In this document: piece after piece, positions 30,993 to 40,982 of the stretch
How the letters are laid out: each line of letters starts with the position of its first letter
How positions within the stretch are numbered: the first letter of the stretch is position 1
Assembly: GCF_015775975.1 (NCBI RefSeq)
Contig: NZ_CP064056.1
Span: 1,178,001 to 1,242,000, forward strand
DNA length: 64,000 nt
DNA from: Staphylococcus lloydii
GTDB taxonomy: Bacteria; Bacillota; Bacilli; Staphylococcales; Staphylococcaceae
Reading direction: 5' to 3'
Program-made: the position numbers and the translations under genes
The notes under the pieces: generated by a model
The model's input: only the letters and a program-made list of their open reading frames with translations
Told to the model about the DNA's origin: nothing
Databases searched by the model: none

Positions 30993-31131
30993 CGTTGAAT
31001 ACGAAACGAACCAAGTAGAAGCTCCCGCTTCTCACCTGTAGCGACGCGAAGGCAGTTGGCAGGTCAATAATACATGTAGTAAACATGTGTAGAGCAGAGC
31101 GGGTGTAATTTATACTCGCTCTGCTTTTTTT
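30993..31131 (+). ncRNA. infC-rpmI-rplT leader (L20-leader type) with attenuator
   Basis: About 140 nt of structured 5' leader end in a terminator, GCAGAGCG (31095-31102) with CGCTCTGC (31117-31124) plus inner pairs, then seven Ts, 38 bp before the infC start codon. In B. subtilis ribosomal protein L20 binds this leader and causes premature termination. Position and terminator fit; I could not confirm the L20-binding pseudoknot. Confidence 0.75.
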
Positions 31132-31170
31132 ACTTGGCATAATTTCGTAAATTTCATGGAGGTGTCAATC

Positions 31171-31689
31171 ATAGCTAAAGATCAAACTCAAGTAAACGAT
31201 AAGATTCGTGCGAAAGAATTAAGATTAATTGGTCAAGATGGTGAACAAATTGGTGTTAAACCAAAAAGTGAAGCATTAGAAATGGCCGATCGTGTAGGTT
31301 TAGACGTTGTAGTCGTAGCACCAAACGCTAAGCCGCCTGTTGGTAGAATTATGGATTACGGTAAATACAAATTCGAACAACAGAAAAAAGAAAAAGAAAT
31401 GAAGAAGAAACAAAAAACAATAAACGTAAAAGAAATACGTTTAAGTCCAACTATTGAAGAACATGACTTCCAAACAAAATTAAAAAATGGTCGTAAGTTC
31501 TTATCAAAAGGGGACAAATGTAAAGTTTCTATTCGTTTTAGAGGTAGAGCAATTACACATAAAGAAATTGGACAAAGAGTTTTAGAAAAATTCGCTGAAG
31601 AATGTAAAGATATCGCTTCAGTTGAACAGAAACCTAAAATGGAAGGTCGTCAAATGTTCATTATGTTAAGCCCTACAGCTGAAAAATAA
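31171..31689 (+). CDS. infC: Translation initiation factor IF-3, AUA start
   Basis: A 172-residue IF-3 that binds the 30S subunit, checks start codons and blocks premature 50S joining. N- and C-terminal alpha/beta domains are joined by a Lys-rich helix (about 70-90). TGGAGGTG (31157-31164) is the RBS, so the ATG at 31156 overlaps it and cannot be the start. The codons at normal spacing are ATC (31168) and ATA (31171); ATA lies six bases from the RBS and aligns with the start position of relatives, which use ATT. Non-canonical starts let IF-3 repress its own translation. The exact codon is inferred. Confidence 0.9.
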   Translation: MAKDQTQVNDKIRAKELRLIGQDGEQIGVKPKSEALEMADRVGLDVVVVAPNAKPPVGRIMDYGKYKFEQQKKEKEMKKKQKTINVKEIRLSPTIEEHDFQTKLKNGRKFLSKGDKCKVSIRFRGRAITHKEIGQRVLEKFAEECKDIASVEQKPKMEGRQMFIMLSPTAEK

Positions 31690-31716
31690 TATTTAAATCA
31701 CAGGAGGAAATTTATC

Positions 31717-31917
31717 ATGCCTAAAATGAAAACACACCGTGGAGCAGCTAAACGTGTTAAAAGAACTGGTTCAGGACAATTAAAACGTTCAAGAGCTTTC
31801 ACATCTCACTTATTTGCAAACAAAAACACTAAACAAAAACGTCAATTACGTAAAGCTAAGTTAGTTCATAAATCAGACGTAAAACGCGTAAAACAATTAT
31901 TAGCTTACAAAAAATAA
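31717..31917 (+). CDS. rpmI: Ribosomal protein L35
   Basis: A 66-residue, very basic large-subunit protein starting [13 protein letters not shown], the family hallmark. AGGAGG is upstream. It lies between infC and rplT in the conserved infC-rpmI-rplT operon, 27 bp after infC. Confidence 0.97.
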   Translation: MPKMKTHRGAAKRVKRTGSGQLKRSRAFTSHLFANKNTKQKRQLRKAKLVHKSDVKRVKQLLAYKK

Positions 31918-31981
31918 TTAAACAACGTTTATTTATCATTAACATTATAAAGCATTAACATATTTTGAGGAGGAATTTATT

Positions 31982-32338
31982 ATGCCACGAGTAAAAGGTG
32001 GAACAGTAACAAGAGCTCGTCGTAAAAAGACGATCAAATTAGCAAAAGGTTACTTCGGTGCTAAACGTACTTTATATAAAGTAGCAAAACAACAAGTTAT
32101 GAAATCAGGTCAATACGCTTTCCGTGACCGTCGTCAAAGAAAACGTGATTTCCGTAAATTATGGATTACACGTATTAATGCAGCTGCACGTCAACATGAC
32201 ATCAGCTACTCTAGATTAATGAACGGCTTGAAAAAAGCTGAAATTGATATTAACCGTAAAATGTTATCTGAAATTGCTATTTCAGACGACAAAGCTTTCG
32301 GTGAATTAGTAACTAAAGCAAAAGATGCTTTAAAATAA
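31982..32338 (+). CDS. rplT: Ribosomal protein L20
   Basis: A 118-residue assembly protein of the 50S subunit and the likely feedback regulator of this operon through the leader upstream of infC. The basic N-terminal extension ([16 protein letters not shown]) and the globular C-terminal rRNA-binding domain (about 60-118) are intact. GAGGAGG precedes the ATG; a terminator follows. Confidence 0.98.
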   Translation: MPRVKGGTVTRARRKKTIKLAKGYFGAKRTLYKVAKQQVMKSGQYAFRDRRQRKRDFRKLWITRINAAARQHDISYSRLMNGLKKAEIDINRKMLSEIAISDDKAFGELVTKAKDALK

Positions 32339-32345
32339 TTAGTAA

Positions 32346-32378
32346 AAAGAGATGTGGCGTGTGCTACATCTCTTTTTT
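32346..32378 (+). terminator. Rho-independent terminator of infC-rpmI-rplT
   Basis: AGAGATGT (32348-32355) pairs with ACATCTCT (32366-32373), with additional inner pairs, followed by a T tract. Confidence 0.92.
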
Positions 32379-32439
32379 ATTTTGAGATACATTATAGATT
32401 TGATAAAATAACTACGAAGTCAAACAAAAGGAGATACAT

Positions 32440-33051
32440 ATGTCTAAATTCGATGAACGCATTATAGTAGTGCCACGTAACATATTATTTGATGAAGAAA
32501 ATAATCAATTTAATGGCTTTTTAGCTAACGATAGTACAAAAGGTCAAGAAATATTCGATACACTTAGTCAATACGAAGTTAAACGTAGAGGCGATATGGA
32601 AGAAGATCCTAACTACAAGCAATTAATTTCATACTGTTTGTTAGAAAATGAAAATGATCAACTTTTAGTCTATGAGAGACTATCTGGTGGAGGCGAAGAT
32701 CGCTTACATGGTCAATCATCTATTGGAGTAGGTGGTCATATGAACGATATCGTAGGTGCAGATACTATTAATGAGGTATTAAGAACGAATGCGCAACGTG
32801 AATTAGAAGAAGAAGTTGGGCTAGCATCAGAAGAATCACAAAATTTACAATACATAGGCTTTATTAATGATGACACGAATGAAGTGGGCGAAGTACATCT
32901 AGGTGTTGTGTTCAAAATCAAAGTGAATTCAAATGATGTAGAGGTACAAGAGACTGATACTTTAAAAATTAAATGGGTTGAACAAGGAAGTATCGATAAT
33001 TACGATGACTTTGAAACATGGAGTGCTTTAATTTTAGAAGCTTTACAATAG
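32440..33051 (+). CDS. Nudix hydrolase-family protein
   Basis: A 203-residue protein with a perfect Nudix box at residues 106-128 (G-x5-E-x7-REL-x-EE-x-G-L), so it should hydrolyse a nucleoside diphosphate linked to another moiety using Mg2+ or Mn2+. About 100 residues precede the box, longer than MutT-type sanitising enzymes, and the true substrate cannot be read from sequence. AGGAGATA lies upstream of the ATG. The next gene begins 12 bp after its stop, so they are probably co-transcribed. Confidence 0.85.
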   Translation: MSKFDERIIVVPRNILFDEENNQFNGFLANDSTKGQEIFDTLSQYEVKRRGDMEEDPNYKQLISYCLLENENDQLLVYERLSGGGEDRLHGQSSIGVGGHMNDIVGADTINEVLRTNAQRELEEEVGLASEESQNLQYIGFINDDTNEVGEVHLGVVFKIKVNSNDVEVQETDTLKIKWVEQGSIDNYDDFETWSALILEALQ

Positions 33052-33063
33052 AGGTGAATAACC

Positions 33064-33987
33064 ATGTCAGACATCATTCCTTTTCCGCGTTCAAGAGAAA
33101 AGTTAATAAGAGATATTAAGGTTGAATTTAACCAAAATAATTTAGAACAGGTCTATGAACTTTTCGAAGAATTTGAACAACATTTTGAATTAGATGAAAC
33201 TTTATCATTATTAAAATGCGCAACATTACACGAATTAGGTTATTATTTAGAACTTAGAGAAGAAACTATAATTTTATTAAAACAAGGGTTTAATAATTAT
33301 GATGAACTTGTATTGTATTATGTTAAAAGCTTAAATAATTTAAAGCAGTATGTTGAAGTTGTTGAAGTAATTAATCAAATTATAGACGAAGTTCAGAATC
33401 ATCAAACGAGAATGGAACTATTTCCATTAAAAGAATTTGCACTTAGTCAACTCGAGCAATATAACAAAGTTGCAGGTGAAAAGTTACAGCAATTTGATGC
33501 TTTATCTTTAAGAGAACAAATCAATACAATTTTAACTTTAATTGATAATAACCAATACAATTACAAAGACTCGGTGGCACACTTAATGACTGCTTTATCT
33601 TTGCAGCCTAATGTAGTGAGCATTATGCTAGAATACTTGAGGTTCGCACAATATGAATCTCGTATTCATTTAACAAAGTTTGGTTATGACATTGATGTCG
33701 TCCCGAGTAACTTAGAAGGTTTAGAACATACCGAACTTAAACAGTATATTATTCCAAATGTTATTCAGTTAATGGAAGAAGACGCCACACAATTAATTAA
33801 TGAGGCAGCACACGTTATGAATAACCATGCTGTTCTATTATATCCACTTGATATAAATGCTATAGCTTCTTCTGAACAATGGATTGAGACATATGAAAAT
33901 TACTTTAAGTCAATGTTGGGTATCGATAAAGGGCAAGCACACAGTGAAGTTAAAAACTTAATTTTAAAACTAGATCATTTAACATAA
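33064..33987 (+). CDS. Helical-repeat (TPR-like) protein of unknown function
   Basis: A 307-residue, soluble, acidic, Leu/Glu-rich protein with successive paired helices of roughly 34-residue spacing, especially in the first 150 residues (for example the segments around EQVYELFEEFEQHFEL and YLELREETIILLKQG). This suggests a TPR-type protein-binding scaffold. No catalytic motif, signal peptide or membrane segment is seen. I do not recognise a named family. It sits between the Nudix gene and tig, an order I believe is conserved in staphylococci. Confidence 0.7.
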   Translation: MSDIIPFPRSREKLIRDIKVEFNQNNLEQVYELFEEFEQHFELDETLSLLKCATLHELGYYLELREETIILLKQGFNNYDELVLYYVKSLNNLKQYVEVVEVINQIIDEVQNHQTRMELFPLKEFALSQLEQYNKVAGEKLQQFDALSLREQINTILTLIDNNQYNYKDSVAHLMTALSLQPNVVSIMLEYLRFAQYESRIHLTKFGYDIDVVPSNLEGLEHTELKQYIIPNVIQLMEEDATQLINEAAHVMNNHAVLLYPLDINAIASSEQWIETYENYFKSMLGIDKGQAHSEVKNLILKLDHLT

Positions 33988-34002
33988 TTAATAACTTATA
34001 TT

Positions 34003-34078
34003 GTGGGTAAACAAACAACATAGTATTAATTCTTAACAATTTATTTGAGCTGTAAAACATCTGGGTTTGTATACCCAC
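34003..34078. promoter_or_regulatory. Long-range inverted repeat at the tig promoter
   Basis: GTGGGTAAACAAAC (34003-34016) and GTTTGTATACCCAC (34065-34078) are inverted copies matching at 13 of 14 positions. The right arm covers the tig -35 and itself contains TGGGT-N6-ACCCA (34062-34077), whose six-base centre is exactly the -35. It looks like two operator sites 62 bp apart; the regulator is unknown. Confidence 0.4.
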
Positions 34079-34095
34079 TTGTCGTATGGTATACT
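34067..34095 (+). promoter_or_regulatory. Predicted promoter of tig
   Basis: TTGTAT (34067-34072), a 17-bp spacer and the extended -10 TG-G-TATACT (34087-34095). Confidence 0.75.
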
Positions 34096-34142
34096 AATGA
34101 AGTTGAAAAATTAAAATAGGATAATCATGGAGGTTTTTATAC

Positions 34143-35453
34143 ATGACAGCAACTTGGGAAAAAAAGGAAGGTAACGAAGGCGTATTATCAGTTACAGTTC
34201 CTGCAGAAAAATTAGACAAAGCATTAGATCAAGCTTTCAAAAAAGTAGTAAAACAAATTAATGTACCTGGTTTCCGTAAAGGTAAAGTACCACGTCAAAT
34301 CTTTGAACAACGTTTTGGTGTAGAAGCACTTTATCAAGATGCGGCTGACATTTTATTACCAGAAGCATATGGTGAAGCTATCGAAGAAACTGGCATTAAA
34401 CCAGTTGACCAACCTGAAATCGATGTTCAACAAATCGAAAAAGGTCAAGACTTCAAATTTGATGCTACAGTTGTAGTTGAACCAGAAGTTCAATTAGGAG
34501 ACTATAAAGGTCTTGAAATTGAAAAACAAAATGCTGAGTTAACTGATGAAGAAGTTCAAGAATCAATCGATCATCAATTAGGTCATTTAGCTGAAATGGT
34601 TGTTAAAGAAGACGGTGCCGTTGAAGATGGCGACACAGTAAATATCGACTTCGATGGTTATGTAGATGGCGAACAATTCGAAGGCGGACAAGCTGAAGGT
34701 TATGACTTAGAAATTGGTTCAGGTATGTTTATCCCTGGATTTGAAGAACAATTAATCGGTGCTAAAACTGGAGAAGAAAAAGACGTTACAGTTACTTTCC
34801 CAGAAGAGTATCATGCAGAAGAATTAGCTGGAAAAGAAGCTACATTCAAAACTAAAGTAAACGAAATTAAAGCTAAAGAAGTTCCTGAATTAACTGACGA
34901 AATTGCTAACGAATTAGATTCAGAAGCAAATTCAGTTGATGAGTTTAAAGAAAATACTCGTAAACGTTTAGCTGAACAAAAAGAAACTGATGCAGAAAAT
35001 GCACAAAAAGAAGAAGCAATTAATAAAGCTGCTAACAATGCAACTATCGATATTCCAGAAGCAATGGTTAATACTGAATTAGACCGCATGGTTCAAGAAT
35101 TTGGACAACGTATGCAACAACAAGGTTTAAATTTAGAAACTTATTTCCAAATTTCAGGTCAAGACGAGTCTCAATTAAGAGAACAAATGAAAGACGATGC
35201 ACAAGAACGTGTTAAAACAAACTTAACATTAACTGCAATCGCTGACGCTGAAAATGTTGAAGTATCTGATGAAGATATCGATAAAGAATTAGAAAAAATG
35301 AGTGGTCAATTTAATATCTCAGTTGAAGATATTAAACAAACATTAGGTAACACTGACATTGTTAAAAATGACGTGCGTATCCAAAAAGTTATCGACTTAC
35401 TTGTTGACGAAGCAAAATTAGTAGAACCTGCTAAAGAAGACAAAGAAGCATAA
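34143..35453 (+). CDS. tig: Trigger factor
   Basis: A 436-residue ribosome-associated chaperone and peptidyl-prolyl isomerase. The N-terminal ribosome-docking signature is intact ([17 protein letters not shown], about residues 42-58). An FKBP-type PPIase domain is at about 160-245, and the C-terminal helical arms form the substrate cradle. TGGAGG precedes the ATG. It is the first chaperone contacting nascent chains, and the gene stands directly before clpX as in many bacteria. Confidence 0.97.
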   Translation: MTATWEKKEGNEGVLSVTVPAEKLDKALDQAFKKVVKQINVPGFRKGKVPRQIFEQRFGVEALYQDAADILLPEAYGEAIEETGIKPVDQPEIDVQQIEKGQDFKFDATVVVEPEVQLGDYKGLEIEKQNAELTDEEVQESIDHQLGHLAEMVVKEDGAVEDGDTVNIDFDGYVDGEQFEGGQAEGYDLEIGSGMFIPGFEEQLIGAKTGEEKDVTVTFPEEYHAEELAGKEATFKTKVNEIKAKEVPELTDEIANELDSEANSVDEFKENTRKRLAEQKETDAENAQKEEAINKAANNATIDIPEAMVNTELDRMVQEFGQRMQQQGLNLETYFQISGQDESQLREQMKDDAQERVKTNLTLTAIADAENVEVSDEDIDKELEKMSGQFNISVEDIKQTLGNTDIVKNDVRIQKVIDLLVDEAKLVEPAKEDKEA

Positions 35454-35517
35454 GGTTAATATATTGAGCAAATTATTTTTTGCTTCAAATGTAAAGCTGT
35501 ATAATATAAAAATATTG

Positions 35518-35573
35518 AGTGGCAGATGCATTAATCATTGATGTATCTGCTTCACTATTTTTATGCAAATATC
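35518..35573 (+). terminator. Terminator between tig and clpX
   Basis: A long imperfect hairpin has outer arms AGTG/CACT and core GCAGATGCATTAA paired with TTGATGTATCTGC through two wobbles, followed by ATTTTTATG. Confidence 0.75.
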
Positions 35574-35644
35574 TTGTAAAATTAACTATTTGCATATTAA
35601 AATGCTATCTAGTATAGTCTTTAGGGAATAGGGGTGTAAATAGA

Positions 35645-36907
35645 ATGTTCAAGTTCAATGAAGATGAAGAAAATTTAAAATGTTCTTTCTGTGGTAAAGA
35701 TCAAGATCAAGTTAAGAAATTAGTCGCTGGTAGTGGCGTATATATATGTAATGAATGTATTGAATTATGTTCAGAAATCGTAGAAGAAGAATTAGCTCAA
35801 GCAGAACCAGAGGGCTTAACTGAATTACCTACACCAAAAGAAATTATGGATCAATTAAATGATTATGTAATTGGACAAGATAAAGCTAAAAAATCTTTAG
35901 CAGTTGCAGTATATAATCATTATAAACGTATTCAACAGTTGGGACCAAATGAAGATGACGTTGAATTACAAAAAAGTAATATTGCTTTAATTGGACCAAC
36001 TGGTAGTGGTAAAACACTTTTAGCACAAACTTTAGCAAAAACATTAAATGTACCATTTGCAATTGCAGATGCTACAAGTTTAACTGAAGCTGGTTATGTA
36101 GGTGACGATGTAGAAAATATCTTATTACGTTTAATACAAGCTGCTGATTTTGATATTGATAAAGCAGAAAAAGGTATTATTTATGTCGATGAAATCGATA
36201 AAATTGCGCGTAAATCAGAAAACACTTCTATTACAAGAGATGTTTCTGGTGAAGGTGTACAACAAGCATTGCTTAAAATATTAGAAGGTACAACTGCAAG
36301 CGTTCCTCCACAAGGTGGACGTAAACATCCAAACCAAGAGTTAATTCAAATTGACACAACTAATATCTTATTCGTTTTAGGCGGCGCCTTCGACGGTATT
36401 GATGAAGTTATCAAGAGAAGACTTGGTGAAAAAGTAATTGGATTCTCTAGTAGTGAGGCTTCTAAATATGATGAAGATGCTATTTTAGAACAAATTAGAC
36501 CTGAAGATTTACAATCTTACGGTTTAATTCCAGAGTTTATTGGTCGTGTACCAATCGTAGCAAATCTAGAAACATTAGACGTTGAAGCATTGAAAAATAT
36601 TTTAACGCAACCTAAAAATGCGTTAGTTAAACAATATGTTAAAATGCTTGAATTAGATGATGTTGAATTAGAATTTACTGAAGGCGCGTTAGCGGCGATT
36701 AGTAATAAAGCAATTGAAAGAAAAACTGGTGCGCGTGGTTTACGCTCAATTATTGAAGAAGCATTGATTGATATCATGTATGATGTTCCATCTTCTGACG
36801 GTGTCGTTAAAGTTGTCATTACTGAAGACACTATCAATGAAGAAAAGAACCCTGAATTATATGATAAAGACGGTAATTTAGTAAATAATGAACCAACTTC
36901 TGCATAA
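35645..36907 (+). CDS. clpX: ATP-dependent Clp protease ATP-binding subunit ClpX
   Basis: A 420-residue AAA+ unfoldase that delivers substrates to ClpP. The N-terminal zinc-binding domain has C-x2-C and C-x2-C (CSFC near residue 13 and CNEC near 38). The AAA+ module has Walker [12 protein letters not shown], Walker [11 protein letters not shown], the GGRKHP pore-related loop and sensor 2 GARGLRS. An IGF-type ClpP-docking loop is seen as VIGFSS. The ATG at 35645 follows AGGGGTG. clpP is not in the window. Terminator follows. Confidence 0.97.
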   Translation: MFKFNEDEENLKCSFCGKDQDQVKKLVAGSGVYICNECIELCSEIVEEELAQAEPEGLTELPTPKEIMDQLNDYVIGQDKAKKSLAVAVYNHYKRIQQLGPNEDDVELQKSNIALIGPTGSGKTLLAQTLAKTLNVPFAIADATSLTEAGYVGDDVENILLRLIQAADFDIDKAEKGIIYVDEIDKIARKSENTSITRDVSGEGVQQALLKILEGTTASVPPQGGRKHPNQELIQIDTTNILFVLGGAFDGIDEVIKRRLGEKVIGFSSSEASKYDEDAILEQIRPEDLQSYGLIPEFIGRVPIVANLETLDVEALKNILTQPKNALVKQYVKMLELDDVELEFTEGALAAISNKAIERKTGARGLRSIIEEALIDIMYDVPSSDGVVKVVITEDTINEEKNPELYDKDGNLVNNEPTSA

Positions 36908-36925
36908 CGCAGTAAATATATTTTT

Positions 36926-36961
36926 AAAAGACCGGGACAATATTTTTGTCTCGGTCTTTTT
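36926..36961 (+). terminator. Rho-independent terminator of clpX
   Basis: AAAAGACCGGGACAA (36926-36940) pairs with TTGTCTCGGTCTTTT (36946-36960) with one wobble; the flanking A and T tracts could make it bidirectional. Confidence 0.93.
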
Positions 36962-37053
36962 ACATAAGTGGTTAAATTTTTGTTAAACACATCGCAAAAT
37001 ATGACATTCTATACTATAATGAATGAGTTAAACAAGTAGAAAGTGGGTCAATA

Positions 37054-37641
37054 ATGAATATTAATCCTAATGAAATTGAAATATTAATAAGCGCAGTAAA
37101 CCAATCGCAATATCCTGAAACGGGTTTAAGTGAAGTTGCCTTAAGTGGTCGTTCTAATGTTGGTAAATCTTCTTTTATTAATAGTATGATAGGTAGAAAA
37201 AATATGGCACGTACTTCACAGCAACCAGGAAAAACACAAACGTTAAATTTTTATAATATCGATAATCAGCTCGTATTTGTGGATGTGCCGGGTTATGGTT
37301 ATGCGAAGGTGAGTAAAAAACAACGTGCAGCATTTGGTAAAATGATCGAACAGTACATTACCCAACGTGATTCACTAAAACTCGTAATTCAACTTGTCGA
37401 TTTAAGACATAATCCTACTGAAGACGATATTTTAATGTATGACTTTTTAAAGTATTATGAAATACCGACACTTGTAATAGCGACTAAAGAAGACAAAATT
37501 GCCAAAGGTAAAGTACAAAAACATCTCGATAATATTCAACAAAAGCTACAAATGGAACCTTCAGACAGTATTATTAGTTATTCATCGGTAAAAAATAATA
37601 AGCAAAAATTAATTTGGCAAGCTATAGAAAATTATTTATAA
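37054..37641 (+). CDS. engB: Ribosome biogenesis GTPase YsxC/EngB
   Basis: A 195-residue essential TRAFAC GTPase for 50S assembly. G1 GRSNVGKS (about 30-37), switch I/G2 around [12 protein letters not shown]3 DVPGYG and G4 TKEDK are visible. Length is typical. Putative PerR/Fur-like boxes for the following hem operon overlap its stop codon. Placement after clpX is usual in Firmicutes. Confidence 0.96.
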   Translation: MNINPNEIEILISAVNQSQYPETGLSEVALSGRSNVGKSSFINSMIGRKNMARTSQQPGKTQTLNFYNIDNQLVFVDVPGYGYAKVSKKQRAAFGKMIEQYITQRDSLKLVIQLVDLRHNPTEDDILMYDFLKYYEIPTLVIATKEDKIAKGKVQKHLDNIQQKLQMEPSDSIISYSSVKNNKQKLIWQAIENYL

Positions 37642-37667
37642 TTATTATTAACTGATAATCATTATTC
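37636..37667. promoter_or_regulatory. Tandem PerR-like and Fur-like boxes upstream of hemA
   Basis: TTATAATTATTATTA (37636-37650) matches the PerR 7-1-7 consensus TTATAATnATTATAA at 14 of the 15 positions (counting the free one). Two bases later TGATAATCATTATTC (37653-37667) matches the Fur 7-1-7 core TGATAATnATTATCA at 13 of 15. The first overlaps the engB stop codon. B. subtilis hemAXCDBL is PerR-controlled, but AT-rich DNA produces chance hits. Confidence 0.4.
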
Positions 37668-37766
37668 TAAATAATATGTACATAAGACTAAATTTGACAA
37701 ATATTTGAATTTAATAATAATTCTTCTAATTTACATGGGCAACTTGCTTAACTCATGTCATAGTTA

Positions 37767-37775
37767 TGTTATAAT
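37767..37775 (+). promoter_or_regulatory. Predicted extended -10 promoter of hemA
   Basis: TG-T-TATAAT (37767-37775) lies 34 bp before the hemA start; the -35 region is poor, with TTGCTT 20 bp away. A TTGACA at 37694-37699 with AT-rich -10 candidates may be a second promoter. Confidence 0.5.
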
Positions 37776-37809
37776 TTACTTATTGTAATATGTATGGAGG
37801 GCGTTATAA

Positions 37810-39147
37810 ATGCATTTTATTGCGATTAGTATAAACCATCGCACAGCAGATGTAGCATTAAGAGAAAAAGTTGCTTTCAAAGACAATACCATACACGTAG
37901 CTAATGTTGATTTATTTGAAACAAAATCTATTTTAGAAAATGTAATAGTTTCCACATGCAATCGTACAGAAGTGTACGCTATTGTTGACCAAATTCATAC
38001 GGGTCGCTATTATATGCAAAGATTTTTAGCGCGTTCTTTCGGTTTTGATGTCGAAGAAATCAAAGATATGACTGAAGTACACATTGGGGACGATGCAGTA
38101 AATCATTTAATGCGTGTAGCTTCAGGATTAGATTCTATCGTTTTAGGAGAAACACAAATTCTTGGTCAAGTTAGAGACGCGTTCTTTATTGCCCAAGAGG
38201 AAGCAACTACGGGGACTATTTTCAATCATTTATTTAAACAAGCAATTACTTTTGCTAAAAAATCACATAACGAAACGGATATAGCAGATAATGCAGTAAG
38301 CGTATCTTATGCTGCAGTTGAATTAGCTAAAAAAGTATTTGGCAAATTAGCAAATAAAAAAGCTGTAGTCGTAGGCGCTGGAGAAATGAGCGAATTGTCT
38401 TTATTAAATTTACTAGGTTCAAATGTTAACGATATAACAGTAGTGAATAGAACGGTTGAAAATGCTGAAAAACTTGCAAGTAAGCATGCTGTTAACTATG
38501 CTGATATTGAACAGCTACCCGACTTATTATCACAAACTGATATTGTAATCAGTTCTACTAGCTCAGAAGATTATATGATTACGAGCGAAATGATGTCGGA
38601 GATTAACACGCAAAGAAAATTAGATTCATTAGTGATGATTGATATCGCGGTTCCTAGAGATATTGATCCTGAAGTAAGTCAGCTATCAGAAGTATTTAGT
38701 TATGATGTAGATGATTTGAAAGGTTTAGTCGATGCGAATTTAAAAGAAAGACAAATGTCTGCTGATGCAATTGCGCAAAACATTCCAAATGAAATTGCTA
38801 GCCACAATGAATGGGTTAATATGCTAGGCGTAGTACCTGTCATTAGAGCTTTAAGAGAAAAAGCAATGACAATTCAATCTGATACGATGGATAGTATCGA
38901 TAGAAAACTACCAAACCTATCAGAACATGAGCGCAAAATCGTTTCTAAACATACAAAAAGTATTATTAATCAAATGTTAAAAGACCCTATAAAGCAGGCT
39001 AAAGAGTTAAGTAATGATAAGAAAAGTAATGAAAAATTAGAGCTATTTCAAAATATATTTGATATTGAGGCTGAAAATCCATATCCAGAAAAAAGTAAAA
39101 ATACTAAAACTGAGGATAGATTAAGTCGAATTCTAAGTTTTGAATAA
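37810..39147 (+). CDS. hemA: Glutamyl-tRNA reductase
   Basis: A 445-residue enzyme that reduces Glu-tRNA to glutamate-1-semialdehyde, the first committed and usually rate-limiting step of C5 heme synthesis. The nucleophile is C50 in [11 protein letters not shown]. The NADPH domain has [11 protein letters not shown] and a C-terminal dimerisation helix region follows. GGAGGG precedes the ATG. First gene of hemA-hemX-hemC-hemD-hemB-hemL. In S. aureus its abundance is lowered by HemX, encoded next. Confidence 0.97.
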   Translation: MHFIAISINHRTADVALREKVAFKDNTIHVANVDLFETKSILENVIVSTCNRTEVYAIVDQIHTGRYYMQRFLARSFGFDVEEIKDMTEVHIGDDAVNHLMRVASGLDSIVLGETQILGQVRDAFFIAQEEATTGTIFNHLFKQAITFAKKSHNETDIADNAVSVSYAAVELAKKVFGKLANKKAVVVGAGEMSELSLLNLLGSNVNDITVVNRTVENAEKLASKHAVNYADIEQLPDLLSQTDIVISSTSSEDYMITSEMMSEINTQRKLDSLVMIDIAVPRDIDPEVSQLSEVFSYDVDDLKGLVDANLKERQMSADAIAQNIPNEIASHNEWVNMLGVVPVIRALREKAMTIQSDTMDSIDRKLPNLSEHERKIVSKHTKSIINQMLKDPIKQAKELSNDKKSNEKLELFQNIFDIEAENPYPEKSKNTKTEDRLSRILSFE

Positions 39148-39167
39148 GCCCTTTAAATGGTGATGCT

Positions 39168-39989
39168 ATGCAAGATAGTTTATTTATAAGATTTCATGAA
39201 ATTATTTTATTCATTTATTTTGTCAGTATTTCTTGTTATTTTTATGATTTTTTCAGGAAGAATTTTAAGATAAGACGATTAGGGTTTATTTCTTTAGGGA
39301 TTGTTTGGGTATTACAAACAATCTCTTTGTCTTTATTTATCAATCAAACGCGATCAGTACCGTTAAGTAATATTTTTGATGTTTTATTTATCATTACATG
39401 GTTAATTATTTCAATATCAATAGTCATTAATGTCATTAGACCTATCGACTTTTCCATATTTTTATTTAATCTGGTTGGTTTTGTATTAATTGCATTAAAT
39501 ACTTTCCAACCAATGAATTATTTGGCAAAAGGCGAGAAAATGACTGTTATTAACGAACTATTAATAGTGCATATAAGTTTTGCTACAGTCAGTTATGCAC
39601 TTTTCACTTTAGCTTTCGTTAATTGTATTCTATATTTAATTCAGTATAATAATTTGAAACAAAAACGGTTTACTCAAAAATATTTCCGGTTAGGCAGCGT
39701 TGCTACTTTAGAGCAAATTGTATTTTACAGCTCATTAGTAGGTTTTATTTTATTAATTTTAAGTCTTATTTTGGGCGCACAATGGGGTCTAAATACAATT
39801 GGTTTTACTACCTTAATTGATAAGAAAGTGATTTTTTCGTTTATTATCGCTATTTTATATGCGCTATATATTTTATTTAGAGTAAAACAACTTCAATCAA
39901 AACATAAGCTAATATATTTTAATATTGTCTTATTTTGTTTATGCATAATTAATTTATTATTCGGTCCAAGTATTTCAAGTTTTCACTAA
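39168..39989 (+). CDS. hemX: HemX, membrane regulator of glutamyl-tRNA reductase
   Basis: A 273-residue integral membrane protein with about eight hydrophobic segments. It belongs to the cytochrome c assembly (CcsA/CcmC-like) superfamily: conserved His in LLIVHISFATVSYALFT and the aromatic stretch LGAQWGLN, similar to the WGxxWxWD region but shortened. In B. subtilis and S. aureus HemX reduces HemA protein levels as feedback control. It lies 20 bp after hemA in the heme operon. Confidence 0.9.
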   Translation: MQDSLFIRFHEIILFIYFVSISCYFYDFFRKNFKIRRLGFISLGIVWVLQTISLSLFINQTRSVPLSNIFDVLFIITWLIISISIVINVIRPIDFSIFLFNLVGFVLIALNTFQPMNYLAKGEKMTVINELLIVHISFATVSYALFTLAFVNCILYLIQYNNLKQKRFTQKYFRLGSVATLEQIVFYSSLVGFILLILSLILGAQWGLNTIGFTTLIDKKVIFSFIIAILYALYILFRVKQLQSKHKLIYFNIVLFCLCIINLLFGPSISSFH

Positions 39990-40038
39990 TAAATTCATTG
40001 GAAATACATGTTGATATAGAAAAGGTGGAACAGATAAA

Positions 40039-40965
40039 ATGCGAAAATTAGTCGTCGGTTCACGTAGAAGTAAACTAGCTTTAACGCAAAGTCAACAATT
40101 TATAGATAAACTTAAAGCAGTTAATCCTGACTTAGAAATTGAAATAAAAGAGATAGTCACTAAAGGAGATAAAATTGTTGATAGACAATTATCTAAAGTT
40201 GGCGGTAAAGGATTGTTTGTTAAAGAAATTCAGCAAGAACTATTTGATCACGAAATTGACATGGCGATTCATTCTTTAAAAGACGTTCCTAGTGTAATTC
40301 CAGAGGGTTTAACGTTAGGTTGTATTCCTGATAGAGAAATACCATTTGATGCTTACATTGCAAAAAACCACGTAACCTTAGAAGATTTACCTGATGGTAG
40401 TATCGTTGGTACGAGTTCACTTAGACGTGGTGCGCAAATTTTAGCAAAATATCCTAATTTAGAAATTAAATGGATAAGAGGTAACATAGATACGAGGTTA
40501 AATAAGTTATACAATGAAGATTATGACGCTATAATTTTAGCTGCTGCTGGATTAAAACGTATGGGTTGGTCTGATGATATCGTCACAACTTATTTAGACA
40601 AAGATACTTTAGTACCGGCGATAGGACAAGGCGCTTTAGGTATTGAATGTCGTGCTGACGATACAGAATTGTTAGACCTTTTAGCTAAAGTACACAATGA
40701 AGAAGTAGCTAATTGTGTTGCGGCAGAGCGCACATTTTTAAAAGAAATGAATGGTAGTTGCCAAGTTCCAATTGGTGGGTATGCTACAATTGAACAAGAC
40801 GGCACGATTGAATTTACAGGTTTAATCATGACACCAGATGGTTCTGAAAGATATGAACACACAGTGCATGGTAAAGATCCCGTTGCATTAGGTAAGCAAG
40901 TAAGTGAAGTGTTGAACGAGCAAGGGGCATACGAAATTATTAAGGCATTAAACGAAGAAAATTAA
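40039..40965 (+). CDS. hemC: Hydroxymethylbilane synthase
   Basis: A 308-residue enzyme that joins four porphobilinogens. The dipyrromethane cofactor attaches to C241 in [11 protein letters not shown]-terminal phosphate/pyrrole-binding motifs ([26 protein letters not shown]) and the SLRRGAQ segment are intact. RBS is AAAGGTGG. Third gene of the hem operon. Confidence 0.97.
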   Translation: MRKLVVGSRRSKLALTQSQQFIDKLKAVNPDLEIEIKEIVTKGDKIVDRQLSKVGGKGLFVKEIQQELFDHEIDMAIHSLKDVPSVIPEGLTLGCIPDREIPFDAYIAKNHVTLEDLPDGSIVGTSSLRRGAQILAKYPNLEIKWIRGNIDTRLNKLYNEDYDAIILAAAGLKRMGWSDDIVTTYLDKDTLVPAIGQGALGIECRADDTELLDLLAKVHNEEVANCVAAERTFLKEMNGSCQVPIGGYATIEQDGTIEFTGLIMTPDGSERYEHTVHGKDPVALGKQVSEVLNEQGAYEIIKALNEEN

Positions 40966-40982
40966 CCTTTTGAGGTGAAAAT

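Noticed and set aside
31156..31170. ATG at 31156 as the infC start
   Set aside because: It overlaps the Shine-Dalgarno sequence TGGAGGTG, leaving no upstream RBS, and homologs begin about five codons later.
36517..36990. 157-codon antisense ORF over the clpX 3' end
   Set aside because: It begins in clpX and crosses the clpX terminator; composition is that of an antisense shadow.
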